NCBI RefSeq assembly: GCF_042646425.1
Contig: NZ_JBHRTR010000036.1
Span: 124,001-188,000, forward strand
From: Marinibaculum pumilum
Lineage (GTDB): Bacteria; Pseudomonadota; Alphaproteobacteria; Ferrovibrionales; Ferrovibrionaceae
Direction: 5' to 3'
Length of the DNA stretch: 64,000 nt
The notes under the pieces are model-generated. The model was not told the origin of the DNA. It searched no databases and worked only from the letters and a program-made list of their open reading frames with translations. Positions 45,801 to 53,677 of this stretch are shown here, one piece after another. How positions within the stretch are numbered: the stretch's first letter is position 1; each line of letters starts with the position of its first letter. The position numbers were made by a program, and so were the translations under genes.

Positions 45801-48800
45801 AGCACGTCCAGGGTCAGGGTGCCATCCTCGGACAGGCTGCCGGTATCGGCCACCGCGACGGGGGCGTCGTTGACGCCGCGGATCGTCAGGGTGGCGACCG
45901 CCTCCGACTCCAGCCCCTCATCGTCGGCCATGGTGTAGGCGACCGTCACCGTGGCGCTGTCGCCCTCGTCCAGGTCCTGATAGGCGGTGCCGGGATCGTA
46001 GGACAACTTGCCGTTGGCGATGCCGGAACTGCCCAAGCCGTCGGTCTGGGCGACCGAGACCAGGGTGAAGTTGCCCGTATGGTCGCTGCCGTCGACATCG
46101 GTGTCGTTGGCCAGCAGGTCCAGGGTGAGGGTTTCGTCTTCGCTGATCGTCGCGGTGTCGTCGACCGCGACGGGCGCATCGTTGCGGCCCTCCAGCAGGA
46201 TGGTCAGCGTGGCAGCGGCAGTGGCGCCGGTGCTGTCCGCCACCACGTAGTTGATCGCCACCTCTGCGGTATCGTCGGAGTCCAGCATCTGGTAGCTGGA
46301 TGCCGGGGTGAAGTACAGCAGGCCGCCGCCATGGGTCAGGGTGCCGGCGCCGCTGGCGAAACCGTAGGAGACGAGGCTCAGCCCGGCGGCGCCGTCCTCG
46401 GCATCGCCATCGTTCGCCGTCACGCCGAAGATCTTCGTCTCGTCCTCATGCGCCCGGGTATAGTCCGCGGTCGCGAAGGGCAGGTCGTTGCTGCCGGTCA
46501 CGGTGACGGCAAGCTCGGACCTTGACTGCAGGCCGCCGGCATCCGTCGCCGTATAGGAGATCGTCACGACCTCGCTCTCGCCGGCGGCCAGATGGTCGAA
46601 GTCGCTGCCCGGGTCGAAGCGGATCGCATTGCCGACGATGGCGACCGTGCCCCGGGTGCCCGCACCGCCGCCGGAGCCGCCGCCGACGATGGCCGCGTCG
46701 GTCAGGCTCAGGCTGTCGCCGGTATCGGGGTCGCTGTCGTTGGCCAGGACAGCGTAGGTGAGGACCCCGTTCTCGTCGGTCGAGGCGGCGTCCGCCCCGG
46801 CGGTCGGCGCATCGTTGACCCCGGTGATCGTCAGGGTGACGGCGCCGCTGCCGGTGGCGCCGGCACGATCGCTGACCGTGTAGGTCAGGGTGACGGTCTG
46901 GCTGGTGCCGCTGGCCAGGTTGCGGAAATCGCTGCCGGCATCGAAAAGGATCCGTCCGTCCTCGATCCGCGCCGTGCCGCGTGCCGGGCTGGAGAGCGCG
47001 GTGAGGCTCAGGCTGTCGCCGGCATCGGGGTCGGCATCGTTGGCCAGGACGTCGATGCTGCGGCTGCTGCCGGCGGCCAGGGTGACGGCATCCGCGACCG
47101 GCACCGGCGCGGCATTGCTTGGGCCCAGGTCGTCGCCGCCCGCACCGCCGGTCACCGTGTCGCTGCCGCCCGACCCGCCTGTGCTGCCGCCGTCGGCGGC
47201 TGCGTCACCGGACCCGCCGCCGGCCGTGCCCGAGCCCTGGTTCGCCGCCGTCGTCGTGGTGCCGGCGGTGGTCGTTGCCGTGGTCGTTGTGGTGGTCGTC
47301 GTCGTGGTGGTCGTCGTGGTCTGGCTGCCCGTGTCGGTGCCGGTCGCGGCATTGCCGGTCCCGGCCCTGCCGCCTGCCGACGCAGCCGACTGGCCAACGG
47401 CGCTGCCGGATCCGCTGTTGCCGGACCCGCTGTTGCCGGACCCGCTGTTGCCGGTCCCGAGACCACCGGCGCCGTTGCCGGCGAGGGTCACCGTGGGAGT
47501 GAAGCCGGCGGGCGCCCGGGCCGGGGCCTGCTGCCCCTGATTGTCCTGTCCGGTGCCATCCGCGCCCTGGCCTTCGGTACCCTGGCCTTCGGTACCCTGG
47601 CCTTCCGCGCCCTGGCCACCCTGGTCCTGGACGCCATCGCCGGCCGCACCGCCTGGACCTGCGGCGGCGGCGCCCCCCTGCCCGGTCCCGGCATTACCCG
47701 CCACACCGGGCTGTCCGCCGACGCCCTGGCTGCCTGCAGCCTGCCCGCCATCGCCCACCGCCCGCACGGCCTGGGTCACGCCATCGCCGGCAGCACCGTC
47801 GCTGCCGCTCGCCCCCTGCCCGGTGGCGGCACCGCCGTCGGAGCCCTGCGCCACCTGCACCGTCCCGGCATCCGCGGCGGATCCGCCGGCGCCCGCGTTC
47901 GACTGGCCGCCCGCGGCAGGCGATATCGCCGCCAGCGCCCGGGCGATCACGTCCAGCCCGCCATCACCGCCATCGCCGGCGGAGCTGCCCGCATTGCCAG
48001 AGCCGGAACCGCTGCCCTGCGGACCACTACCCTGCGACAGGGCGAGGATCGTCTGGTCGGAAACCGGCACCGCCTGGGCCTGGGCCGTCGCCGCCGCGGC
48101 ATCGCCGGCAATGCGGGCCTGGTTCACCGAAGCCGCCGCATCGCTGCCGCCGGCGAGCGAGGCGATGAGCTGGCTGGCAAAAGCCTCTCCGCCGCCATTG
48201 GACAGGCTGGCCACCGCCAGGCCCGCATCGGCGGCATCGCCGGAGGCCAGCGCCGCGACCAGCTGGTCGGCGGCCGAAACCGCAACCCCCTGGCTGGCCT
48301 GGGCACTCTGCGCGGCGGAGGCTGCCTCGCCGCCGCTGCGGATCGCGCCGGCCATGTCGCCGCCCTGCGCCAGGCTGGCCGCCAGGGCCTGGGCGAAGAC
48401 CTGGCCGCCGGCCTCGCCACCGACCGCCGCCAGCGCCTGGTCGACCTGCTGGCCATTGGCCAGCGCCTGCGCCAGCTGGTCGGCGGCGGACAGCTCCACC
48501 GCCTGTTCGGCCGCCGCGCTCTCGGCCTGGTCGGCGGCGGCATCTGCACTGGCCACCGCCTCGCCGACATCGCTGCCCTCCGCCAGGGCACGCTGCAGCG
48601 CCTCCGCAAAGGCATCGCCCGATGCCCCCTCCAGGCCGAACTGCCGCAGGATCGCATCGAAGCCCTCGGACCCGGCGCCGGCCGACAGGGCCAGGCGCAG
48701 CTGGTCCGCCGGCGACATCGGCACGGCACTTTCGGCAATCGCCGCAGCGGCGGCCTCCGCCTGGCCGGCGGCGGCATCCGCCGCCGCGCCGGTTGCGATG

Positions 48801-49573
48801 CCGTCGCCGAGGGCCCGCGCCAATGCGCCCTCGAAGACCGCCGCACCGTCACCGTCCAGACCGGCACGCGCCGCGGCCTCGGCGATCGCGGTTCCCGCAT
48901 CGCTGCCGGAGGCAAGCGCCTCGGCCAGGCTGTCGCCCGGCTCGGCCCCTGCTGCTGCGTCCGCCAGCGCGGCCGTCACCGACGACTGCGCGGCCGCAAT
49001 CGCTTCTGTCGGGGCAATGCCATCCGCCAGGCTCTGCTGCAGGGTCGCGACGAACTCCGCCTGCGCGGCGGCCAGCGCCTCGCCCTCCAGCCCCTCGGTG
49101 CCGGGCAGGGTTTCCAGCAGCCGGGTCACCGCCTGGTCGATACCCTCGCCGCCGGCCAGGGCGGTCAGCAGCTGATCGGCAGGATCAGGGCCCTCCACGG
49201 TGCCGAACTGCAGGGCGTCGTTGAACGCCCGCTGCGCCAGCTCATCGCCACCCCCCGGATCCGCCAGACCGCGCACGACGAGGTCGATATAGAGGCCTGC
49301 CGCCAGGTCGGCGCTGTCGGCCGTGGCACCCTCCGCGATGGCGAAGTCGCGGACGGCATTGCGCAGCGCCTCGAGCCGGGTATCGACCGCCTCGCCGCCG
49401 GCGGCGGTGACCAGCACCGCCTCGTGGATCTCCTGTGGCACCGGCAGGGTGCGGCCGCCGAGGGCGATGCCGGCATTGCCGCCGGAGGCGGCGGAGTCCG
49501 GCCGTGCCCCGGCGGCGTCGCTGCCGTCAGGGGCGTTCTCGAAACGGGATGAGACCGGTTCCTCGACAGCCAT
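39818..49573 (-). CDS. Giant (3251-aa) multidomain surface adhesin, likely type I secreted
   Basis: Residues 1-530 are an Ala-rich region of degenerate ~50-aa repeats (ADQLAQALANGQQVDQALAA type). Residues 530-800 are Gly/Gln/Asn-rich with GNSGS and EGQGT repeats and a run of 14 Thr. Residues about 820-1450 hold six cadherin/VCBS-like repeats of ~105 aa (GVNDAPVAVADTGSLSEDG, LANDTDVDGDD). Residues 1450-3251 hold six regular units of ~300 aa, each a LamG/concanavalin-like domain (LRFDGVNDGVVVADHDDLDF, then a GxWxHVA strand) plus a cadherin-like strand set (FTYDHDGD...DSFxVxISDG). No signal peptide and no RTX nonapeptides are seen. It lies downstream of HlyD and ABC secretion genes, which suggests type I export and glycan or cell binding at the surface. 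Confidence 0.86.
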   Translation of the reverse strand: MAVEEPVSSRFENAPDGSDAAGARPDSAASGGNAGIALGGRTLPVPQEIHEAVLVTAAGGEAVDTRLEALRNAVRDFAIAEGATADSADLAAGLYIDLVVRGLADPGGGDELAQRAFNDALQFGTVEGPDPADQLLTALAGGEGIDQAVTRLLETLPGTEGLEGEALAAAQAEFVATLQQSLADGIAPTEAIAAAQSSVTAALADAAAGAEPGDSLAEALASGSDAGTAIAEAAARAGLDGDGAAVFEGALARALGDGIATGAAADAAAGQAEAAAAAIAESAVPMSPADQLRLALSAGAGSEGFDAILRQFGLEGASGDAFAEALQRALAEGSDVGEAVASADAAADQAESAAAEQAVELSAADQLAQALANGQQVDQALAAVGGEAGGQVFAQALAASLAQGGDMAGAIRSGGEAASAAQSAQASQGVAVSAADQLVAALASGDAADAGLAVASLSNGGGEAFASQLIASLAGGSDAAASVNQARIAGDAAAATAQAQAVPVSDQTILALSQGSGPQGSGSGSGNAGSSAGDGGDGGLDVIARALAAISPAAGGQSNAGAGGSAADAGTVQVAQGSDGGAATGQGASGSDGAAGDGVTQAVRAVGDGGQAAGSQGVGGQPGVAGNAGTGQGGAAAAGPGGAAGDGVQDQGGQGAEGQGTEGQGTEGQGADGTGQDNQGQQAPARAPAGFTPTVTLAGNGAGGLGTGNSGSGNSGSGNSGSGSAVGQSAASAGGRAGTGNAATGTDTGSQTTTTTTTTTTTTTTATTTAGTTTTAANQGSGTAGGGSGDAAADGGSTGGSGGSDTVTGGAGGDDLGPSNAAPVPVADAVTLAAGSSRSIDVLANDADPDAGDSLSLTALSSPARGTARIEDGRILFDAGSDFRNLASGTSQTVTLTYTVSDRAGATGSGAVTLTITGVNDAPTAGADAASTDENGVLTYAVLANDSDPDTGDSLSLTDAAIVGGGSGGGAGTRGTVAIVGNAIRFDPGSDFDHLAAGESEVVTISYTATDAGGLQSRSELAVTVTGSNDLPFATADYTRAHEDETKIFGVTANDGDAEDGAAGLSLVSYGFASGAGTLTHGGGLLYFTPASSYQMLDSDDTAEVAINYVVADSTGATAAATLTILLEGRNDAPVAVDDTATISEDETLTLDLLANDTDVDGSDHTGNFTLVSVAQTDGLGSSGIANGKLSYDPGTAYQDLDEGDSATVTVAYTMADDEGLESEAVATLTIRGVNDAPVAVADTGSLSEDGTLTLDVLANDTDVDGDDNATNFVLQSASVSSGTGSVSVVNGELRYDPGSSYQSLDAGDTATVTVSYVMADDSGATAIGTATLTVTGANDAPVGVANSAAAGEDAASLTVDVLANDTDVDGDDGPATFTLTSASVAAGQGSVAIVDNKLRFTLGDDFDRLAAGTTEQVVISYGFTDDSGSAGSGTLTVTVSGSNDAPAAPQGSALRFDGVNDGVVVADHDDLDFAAGEAFSIEAWIRLDALAGRQAIIDKPAANGSTTGYHFYVENGKLGAYSTPSGDFQAGAASVAAGTWAHVAMVYDGTNLTLYSDGTAVGSTAWSPGGEVDGDLSIGRTLNGSYFDGEMADLRIWNRAVSQSELQTLMRQDTARDHTGLVADYDFSGSGTTLTDAAGAAQNGTLENGPAWDALHSFGISRGEAYRGMLLSSDIDLDPTAASLTYSVSSGPSRGSVSLSGNTYTYAHDGSNNGADSFQVTISDGTASVVQTVNVSVDTGNRAPTTPSLNAIRFDGVNDHIQFADHGVFERGAGMVDLTASAWIKLDDVSHVPVFDKPHSANSNSTNWRLEVVNGQLRLWNGENGQFNQSGGPAMQAGTWYHVAVAGTDNGTMRMYIDGRLVGTDSNWRFDTEGSGPFYVGRDGAGRHLDGEMAQIQLWERVLTQSEIQDAMSRKTGESISRLWAHYNLDGSGTSVVDQGGSVAQNGTLKNGATRVDLTALQIANDEIYQGIVLGDDADANGISQGLTYSIASRPTHGTLTLSGNKFTYDHAGDGQNDSFDIYVSDGTALTRRTITVTLVDNDPPVLAESNSLRFDGNDDFVAVGHHADLSFAAAEAFSLDLWVKPDDIAANMALLDKSASTSINASDFRLELDQGTVRIWSGDGTTTSELNAADAGIVSGIWNHLAFTYDGSGTGRLFLGGTEIASGSWTPRIAGSGELWLGKAFDGRFFGGEIGDVRVWNRQVSEAEIQNLMTQEATTDLNGLVLDLDLGGSGTTLTDDAGAAQNGTISGAQRLSATTISVLRDGSHGGLLLANDAETTPLAGQLNYSLSSGPSNGTVTFDGNRYLYVHDGSNTASDSFTVAISDGSLTLSQVVNVTVDNSARAPRFDQLNALVFDGTDDYVSVPDSSGWDRTGSDAFTLEAWIKTDAIGTHMTLFDKPVDLSTDTSNYRLELLASGVLRLHSSGSSGSNIDQTSSTVAAGEWQHVAVTRDGSGNVNFYLNGAGVGSHAGWDYGATTGGEVLIGRDSSGTGRHYDGQMAEFRYWTEALSQAEIQAGMTRAAADTDRPLGTRFGFEGSTTTVIDDAGQSAQNGTLVNGPTRSSLLSVDVQNDAVYRGLLLADDGDSAVRSTALSYEIAGKPVHGSLTLDGNRFTYDHVGDGQDDSFSIWVSDGSSRSLKTFAVNTTNATPTLSENQVANLDGSDDHLVVADHDDLDFTGSDAFALEMWINPDDVAGTTVLMDKRWGGGINDTSFRLELDDGGIRLFNRNSSGGTADLYADTQTVTAGRWHHVVASYDGAGTATIFINGAQAATGGWANADLSSHELYIGRAQDGRYYDGQVAETRIWSKALSLTEVQKLMTQDTASDAADLVLDLDFAGSGATVGDDAGTAQDATLTNGAVRLSTAGVTVTNDGIHYGLLLGGDADIDPLTYGLTYSIAQAPEHGSVTLNGNRFTYDHNGDGSNDSFVVTISDGAANLSHTVNVTVDGTNTAPTLAAMHAIGFDGSDDHISVADHADLDFGATDPITLEAWIRLDDMSREYNLFEKSDHSSGTDTNYRLYVRDGILGFYNGNVDPLLETGAGTIVADEWTHVAFAYDGTTARLYKDGSEVASGARQLGAVTDTALLIGRDTTSGSRYFDGQMSEIRVWDRALSEAEIQNGMTRKVDQTTANLVLQFDGDTVSGGQVVDGSGNGHNGSLQNGAAAADMKSVQIANNAVYKGLLLGADGQGSAVSAGLSYHLADAPEHGTLTMSGNEYIYDHDGGGSDDSFQVAIDDGSTVSYHDVTFTVA
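47264..47625. repeat. Low-complexity tandem repeats in the adhesin gene
   Basis: Three repeat types lie close together. A Thr-codon tract encodes 14 Thr (about 47264-47330). A 15-bp unit beginning CCGCTGTTGCCGGAC occurs three times at 47412-47456. A second 15-bp unit encoding EGQGT-like pentads lies at about 47570-47620. All keep frame and are candidates for length variation between strains. Confidence 0.72.
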
Positions 49574-49651
49574 TCAGCCAACCCAACCCGCCCCGACCGG
49601 CAGGCCACACGAAAATCGTCCCCCAACGGGACAGGCACAGCTGACCCGGCG

Positions 49652-49705
49652 TCGCAAAACGTTTCATTTTGCGATTGATTGTCAGCTTTTCCCGAAATTA
49701 CGCAA
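49652..49705 (-). promoter_or_regulatory. Candidate adhesin promoter with inverted repeat at the start site
   Basis: Read leftward: TTGCGT (49700-49705), 16-bp spacer, GACAAT (49678-49683). A perfect 8-bp inverted repeat, TCGCAAAA with 7-nt loop, lies at 49652-49674, covering the expected start. It could be an operator or leader hairpin. The 167-bp gap after hlyD makes a separate adhesin promoter plausible. Confidence 0.42.
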
Positions 49706-49740
49706 GTTGCATACCGCTGCACGGCAGGACCGAATGCCGG

Positions 49741-51066
49741 TCAGCGCTCCCGCATCGCGGTGGTGGTGGTGCGCAGCAGCGGGTCCAGGATATAGCCCGC
49801 CACGGTCCGTTCGCCGATCAGGATGTTGCAGACCAGGCGCATGCCCGGATAGAGCCGGTAGGCGATCCGGCCGGCACCGAAGCTTTCCGCCTCCGGCCGG
49901 ATTCGCACCAGGTAGTAGGGCGCCCCCTGTTCGGTCAGCAATGCGTCGGGGGCCACGCCGACCACCTCGCCGGCGATGGTGCCGAACTGCTGGGAATCCG
50001 ATGCGGTCAGGCTCAGCTGCACCGGCTGGCCGGCATGCACGAAGCCGATATCCTCCACCGGCAGGCGGGCATCGACCACCAGGCTGTCGTCCACCGGCAC
50101 GATCTCCGCCATCACGTCGCCGGGCTGCACCACGCCGCCCACCGTCTTCACCGCCAGCGACTTCACGATGCCATCGACCGGCGAGCGGATCTCGGACCGT
50201 TCCTTGGCATCGGCGAACTTGCGCAGGCGCTGGCTCAACTCCTCGAACTCCCGGCGCCGCTCCCCCAGCTCGCGCCTGGCTTCCTCGGCGAAACGCTCCG
50301 CCACCTCCGCCTCGCGGTTGCGGGCCTCCTCCAGCGCCGCCTCGGTCCGCACCAGCAGCGCCTGATCTTCCCGCAGGCCACCCTCCAGCGAGGTCAGGTC
50401 CTTCACCAGGTTCAGGTGGGTCATGCGGTTGGTGATGTCGCGGTCGAGCAGCTGCTTGCTGATCCGCACCTGCTCCTGCAGATGCCCGCGCAGGGCGCGG
50501 TTCGTCTCGATCCGGGCCTTCACCTCGCGGATCTCCTGCTCGCGCTGGATCACCGCCTGGCTCTGCGCCTCCAGTTCCGCCCCCAGGCGCTTGCGGCGGG
50601 TCTCCATCAGCGCCTCGGCCGCTTCCAGCTGCGCCGGCACGGCGGCGACAAGGTCGTCCGGGAAGTCGATCTGCGGCCGCGCCGCGATCTCCGCCTCCAG
50701 CCGGGCGATGTCGATGCGCAGGGCGCGCAGCCGGGCCTGCAGCTCGTCGACGTCGGACTCGCTGCGGGTGCTGTCCAGCCGCACCAGCGGCTCGCCCGCC
50801 TTCACCACCTGGCGCTCCTGCACCAGGATCTCGCGCACGATGCCGCCCTCCAGGTGCTGCACCGTCTTCACGCTGCTGCCCGGCACCACCTCTCCGATCG
50901 CCGTGCTGACGATCTCCAGGGTGCCCAGGGTGGCCCAGGCCGCGGCCAGGACCACCAGGCCGGCGGCGAGCGCCAGGAAGATGGTCGTGCCGCGGCCGAC
51001 CTTCTCCCCGACATCCACCGTGGCGCCGGGCGTCTCCGCCTGCGGAATCTCCTCCAGGCCGCTCAT
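49741..51066 (-). CDS. Type I secretion membrane-fusion protein (HlyD family)
   Basis: 441 aa. One N-terminal membrane helix (IFLALAAGLVVLAAAWATLG), then EVVPGSSVKTVQHLEGGIV of the lipoyl half, a long coiled-coil hairpin (residues about 110-290, rich in Glu/Arg/Leu/Ala heptads), and the second half RSPVDGIVKSLAVKTVGGVV. The end (YPGMRLVCNILIGERTV) is standard. It links the inner-membrane ABC protein to TolC. The start overlaps the ABC gene stop by 4 bp. Confidence 0.92.
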   Translation of the reverse strand: MSGLEEIPQAETPGATVDVGEKVGRGTTIFLALAAGLVVLAAAWATLGTLEIVSTAIGEVVPGSSVKTVQHLEGGIVREILVQERQVVKAGEPLVRLDSTRSESDVDELQARLRALRIDIARLEAEIAARPQIDFPDDLVAAVPAQLEAAEALMETRRKRLGAELEAQSQAVIQREQEIREVKARIETNRALRGHLQEQVRISKQLLDRDITNRMTHLNLVKDLTSLEGGLREDQALLVRTEAALEEARNREAEVAERFAEEARRELGERRREFEELSQRLRKFADAKERSEIRSPVDGIVKSLAVKTVGGVVQPGDVMAEIVPVDDSLVVDARLPVEDIGFVHAGQPVQLSLTASDSQQFGTIAGEVVGVAPDALLTEQGAPYYLVRIRPEAESFGAGRIAYRLYPGMRLVCNILIGERTVAGYILDPLLRTTTTAMRER

Positions 51067-52757
51067 CGGCCCGCCTCGATCGACGCCGGCTGGCCGGCGG
51101 GCCCGCCCTGGCCCGCGCGCCGAAGCTGCGGCCGCGGCTTCTCGTCCAGGTCCAATTCCAGCCCCGCCGCCCTGACGATCCGCGGGTCATGGGAGGACAG
51201 GCAGATGGTCCGGCCCTGCCGCGCCAGCTCGATCAGCAGGTCGTACATCGCACGCACCCCTTCCTGGTCCAGCCCCTCCGTCGGCTCGTCCAGCAGCACC
51301 AGCCGGCCGTCGGTCGCCAGTGCCCGCGCCAGCGCCAGCTTGCGCCTTATGCCGCGGGCCAGGGTCATGCCGTCGCCGGATATCGGCGTGTCCAGGCCCT
51401 TCGGGCTGGCCAGGACATGCGCCGCCGCGCCGGCCTGCTCCAGGCAGCGGTGCCAGCCGGCCTCCGGCAGGTCGGGATTGGCATCGGACAGGTTCTCCCG
51501 GATCGTGCCGTTCACGAAGGTCGGCTCCTGCGGCAGATAGATCAGCTGGCGGCGCCACCAGGACGGCGCCAGCTGGCGGATATCGGTGCCGTCGGCCAGG
51601 ATCTGGCCGCGGTCGGGCTGCACCAGGCCGGCGATCAGCCGCATCATGCTGCTCTTGCCGGCGCCGTTGCGGCCGGTCAGCACCAGCACCGCGCCCGGCT
51701 CCAGCGCCAGGGAGACACCTTCGAACAGCGGCGCGGGCGCGCCCGGCGGCGTGTAGGCCAGGTCCCGCAGTTCCAGCCGGCCGGCGAAGCGGCCCAGGGC
51801 GCCGCCGCCCTCCGCCTCCTGCGGGAGGGCGGCCAGCGCCTGCGCCCGCCGCCGTGCCTCGCCGGCACGGGTCAGCGCGGCCAGCAGCCCCGCCAGCCGG
51901 TTCGTCGGCTGCAGCGCGCGGGTCGCCAGGATGTTGGCGCCGATCAGCGCGCCGACGCTGAGATCGCCGCGCACCGCCTGCACCGCGCCGACCGCGATGA
52001 TGCCGACGGTGGTCACCGCCTGCAGCGCCATCGCGCCGCTCTGCAGCAGCCCGTCGCGCTGTGCCGCCTGGCGGCGCAGCGCCTGCAGCTGCGCCAGGTT
52101 GCCGGTCCAGGCGGCGATCAGCCGCGGCGCGGCGCCGAACAGCCGCACCGCTTCCGCCCCGCCGATCAGGCTGGCGACCAGGCCATGGGCGGTGGCCCGC
52201 CGTTCCACCGACGCCCGGGTCACCTGGCGCATCGCCGCCTGATGCGCCAGGCCCATGCCGACCGAAAGCAGCAGCGCGCAGAACAGCACCAGCGCCAGTA
52301 CCGGGCTGATCAGATAGACCACCAGGCCGTAGAGCAGCACGAAAGGCAGGTCGATCCAGCCGACCAGGCCGGTGGCGGAATAGGCGGCCTCCGCCTGCTC
52401 CAGCCCCAGCACCGCCTCCCGCGCCTGGCCCGGCGGCAGGCGCTCCAGCGCCGCGGAGCGGGCCGTCGCCAGCACGCCATAGGCGCCGATGCCGATGTTC
52501 AGGTCCGCCCGGCCGCTCAGGGTGGCGGCCAGCCGCAGCCGCACGATGCGGAAGCCTGCCTCGAAGGCGATCGCCAGCAGCACGCCGACGGTCAGGGTCG
52601 CCAGTGTGGTGTCGACCCCGTGGCTGACATAGCGGTTCAGCACCTGGATGACATAGAGCGCAGAGATCAGGCCCAGCAGATGCGCCAGCATCGAGGCCAG
52701 CAGGATCAGGCCGGTGACCCCCGGACGGCTGCGGAAGCGGCGCAGCAGCTCCGTCAC
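51063..52757 (-). CDS. Type I secretion ABC transporter (PrtD/LapB-like) with unusual signature loop
   Basis: 564 aa. Six-helix transmembrane domain in residues 1-300, ATPase domain from about 330. Walker A GRNGAGKSS, Q-loop YLPQEP, Walker B RLVLLDEPTEGLD and switch LSSHD are present. The ABC signature, usually LSGGQ, reads TLARGIRRKLALAR, a strong departure. No C39 peptidase or C39-like domain is present. It would energise export of the giant adhesin via HlyD and TolC. Confidence 0.9.
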   Translation of the reverse strand: MTELLRRFRSRPGVTGLILLASMLAHLLGLISALYVIQVLNRYVSHGVDTTLATLTVGVLLAIAFEAGFRIVRLRLAATLSGRADLNIGIGAYGVLATARSAALERLPPGQAREAVLGLEQAEAAYSATGLVGWIDLPFVLLYGLVVYLISPVLALVLFCALLLSVGMGLAHQAAMRQVTRASVERRATAHGLVASLIGGAEAVRLFGAAPRLIAAWTGNLAQLQALRRQAAQRDGLLQSGAMALQAVTTVGIIAVGAVQAVRGDLSVGALIGANILATRALQPTNRLAGLLAALTRAGEARRRAQALAALPQEAEGGGALGRFAGRLELRDLAYTPPGAPAPLFEGVSLALEPGAVLVLTGRNGAGKSSMMRLIAGLVQPDRGQILADGTDIRQLAPSWWRRQLIYLPQEPTFVNGTIRENLSDANPDLPEAGWHRCLEQAGAAAHVLASPKGLDTPISGDGMTLARGIRRKLALARALATDGRLVLLDEPTEGLDQEGVRAMYDLLIELARQGRTICLSSHDPRIVRAAGLELDLDEKPRPQLRRAGQGGPAGQPASIEAGR

Positions 52758-52799
52758 GGCTCCGGCCTGTCGCCAGAGGGGCTGTCAGGACGCGGCCGG

Positions 52800-53507
52800 C
52801 TAGAGCGGGGCATGGTCGAAGGGCAGTTTCGCCATGAAGGCCAGTTCCGCCTCGGAGAAGCCCTTGAACAGAATCACCCAGCCGCGATTGTCGCGGTTGG
52901 AGCGCACCGGGTAGTAGGCCGCGATGTCATGGCCGGCCAGCAGGTCGGCGATCACCGCCATGTTGCAGGGCACCCCCTGATACATGTCGAAGCCCCATTT
53001 GGGCTGGCCCGGCACCTCGAAATCGTCCACCACGACGATGCATTGCGGCAGGGTCAGAATCGTCGCGATCTCGTCGCGCAGCGGCCAGTATTCGCCCCAA
53101 TGGGCATCCAGGTAGAAGAACCAGGGATCCCGGTCGTGGATCACGCCTTCGGCCAGCAGCCGCTTCAGCTCCGCCTCGGAACTTCCCTCGACGATCGCGA
53201 TGTTCGGATTGCTGGCGAACAGCCGGCGCGAACGGTCGGCGTAATGGGCGTTGTTCTCGATCGAGAACAGGGAGAAACGGGTGTTGGGCAGGGCGCGGAA
53301 TACCGGATAGGGGATATAGGCGTTCCAGGGATTGGCGCCGCCGCGCACCTGATAGTTGTCGTAATGGGTCAGCACGCCGAAGCCGGGATGCAGTTCGGCG
53401 AACCAGGCGGAGACCTCGGCCACCGTCTCCCCCATGTAGAGGCCGGTCTCCACGAACCGCCGGATCCCCAGTTCCGCTATCACCGCCTTGCACAGGTGGT
53501 CGATCAT
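52800..53507 (-). CDS. Methyltransferase-like class I protein upstream of the secretion genes
   Basis: 235 aa. RRFVETGLYMGETVAEVSAWF resembles a SAM-binding loop region; FFYLDAHWGEYWPLRDEI and CIVVVDDFEVPGQPKWGFD look like the acidic metal-binding parts of small-molecule O-methyltransferases and their relatives. The reading frame is open upstream but becomes Arg/Pro-rich, so ATG 53507 (GGAAGGA just before) is chosen. It ends 42 bp before the ABC gene and may be read in that operon. The exact activity is uncertain. Confidence 0.62.
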   Translation of the reverse strand: MIDHLCKAVIAELGIRRFVETGLYMGETVAEVSAWFAELHPGFGVLTHYDNYQVRGGANPWNAYIPYPVFRALPNTRFSLFSIENNAHYADRSRRLFASNPNIAIVEGSSEAELKRLLAEGVIHDRDPWFFYLDAHWGEYWPLRDEIATILTLPQCIVVVDDFEVPGQPKWGFDMYQGVPCNMAVIADLLAGHDIAAYYPVRSNRDNRGWVILFKGFSEAELAFMAKLPFDHAPL

Positions 53508-53677
53508 GCCGTCCTTCCGCCCGTCATGCCCTTCCGCCCGCCACTGCCGGGCCGGGACCACGATAGCCGAAGGCCCGCGGCCCGGAAACCGCGCCGGACT
53601 GCGTTCTTCCGGCGCATTGGGCGGCCTGCGGATTGGCGCTACCCTGGCCGCCACCGCAGCAGACAGCGACAACCGCC

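Noticed and set aside
47264..47456. Short tandem repeats as a CRISPR array
   Set aside because: Units are 3-15 bp, contiguous and in frame within the adhesin; there are no spacers and no cas genes.
42389..49552. Long plus-strand open frames (1378 and 986 codons) opposite the adhesin
   Set aside because: They mirror the repeats of the adhesin gene in the antisense frame and show no fold pattern, start site or signal.
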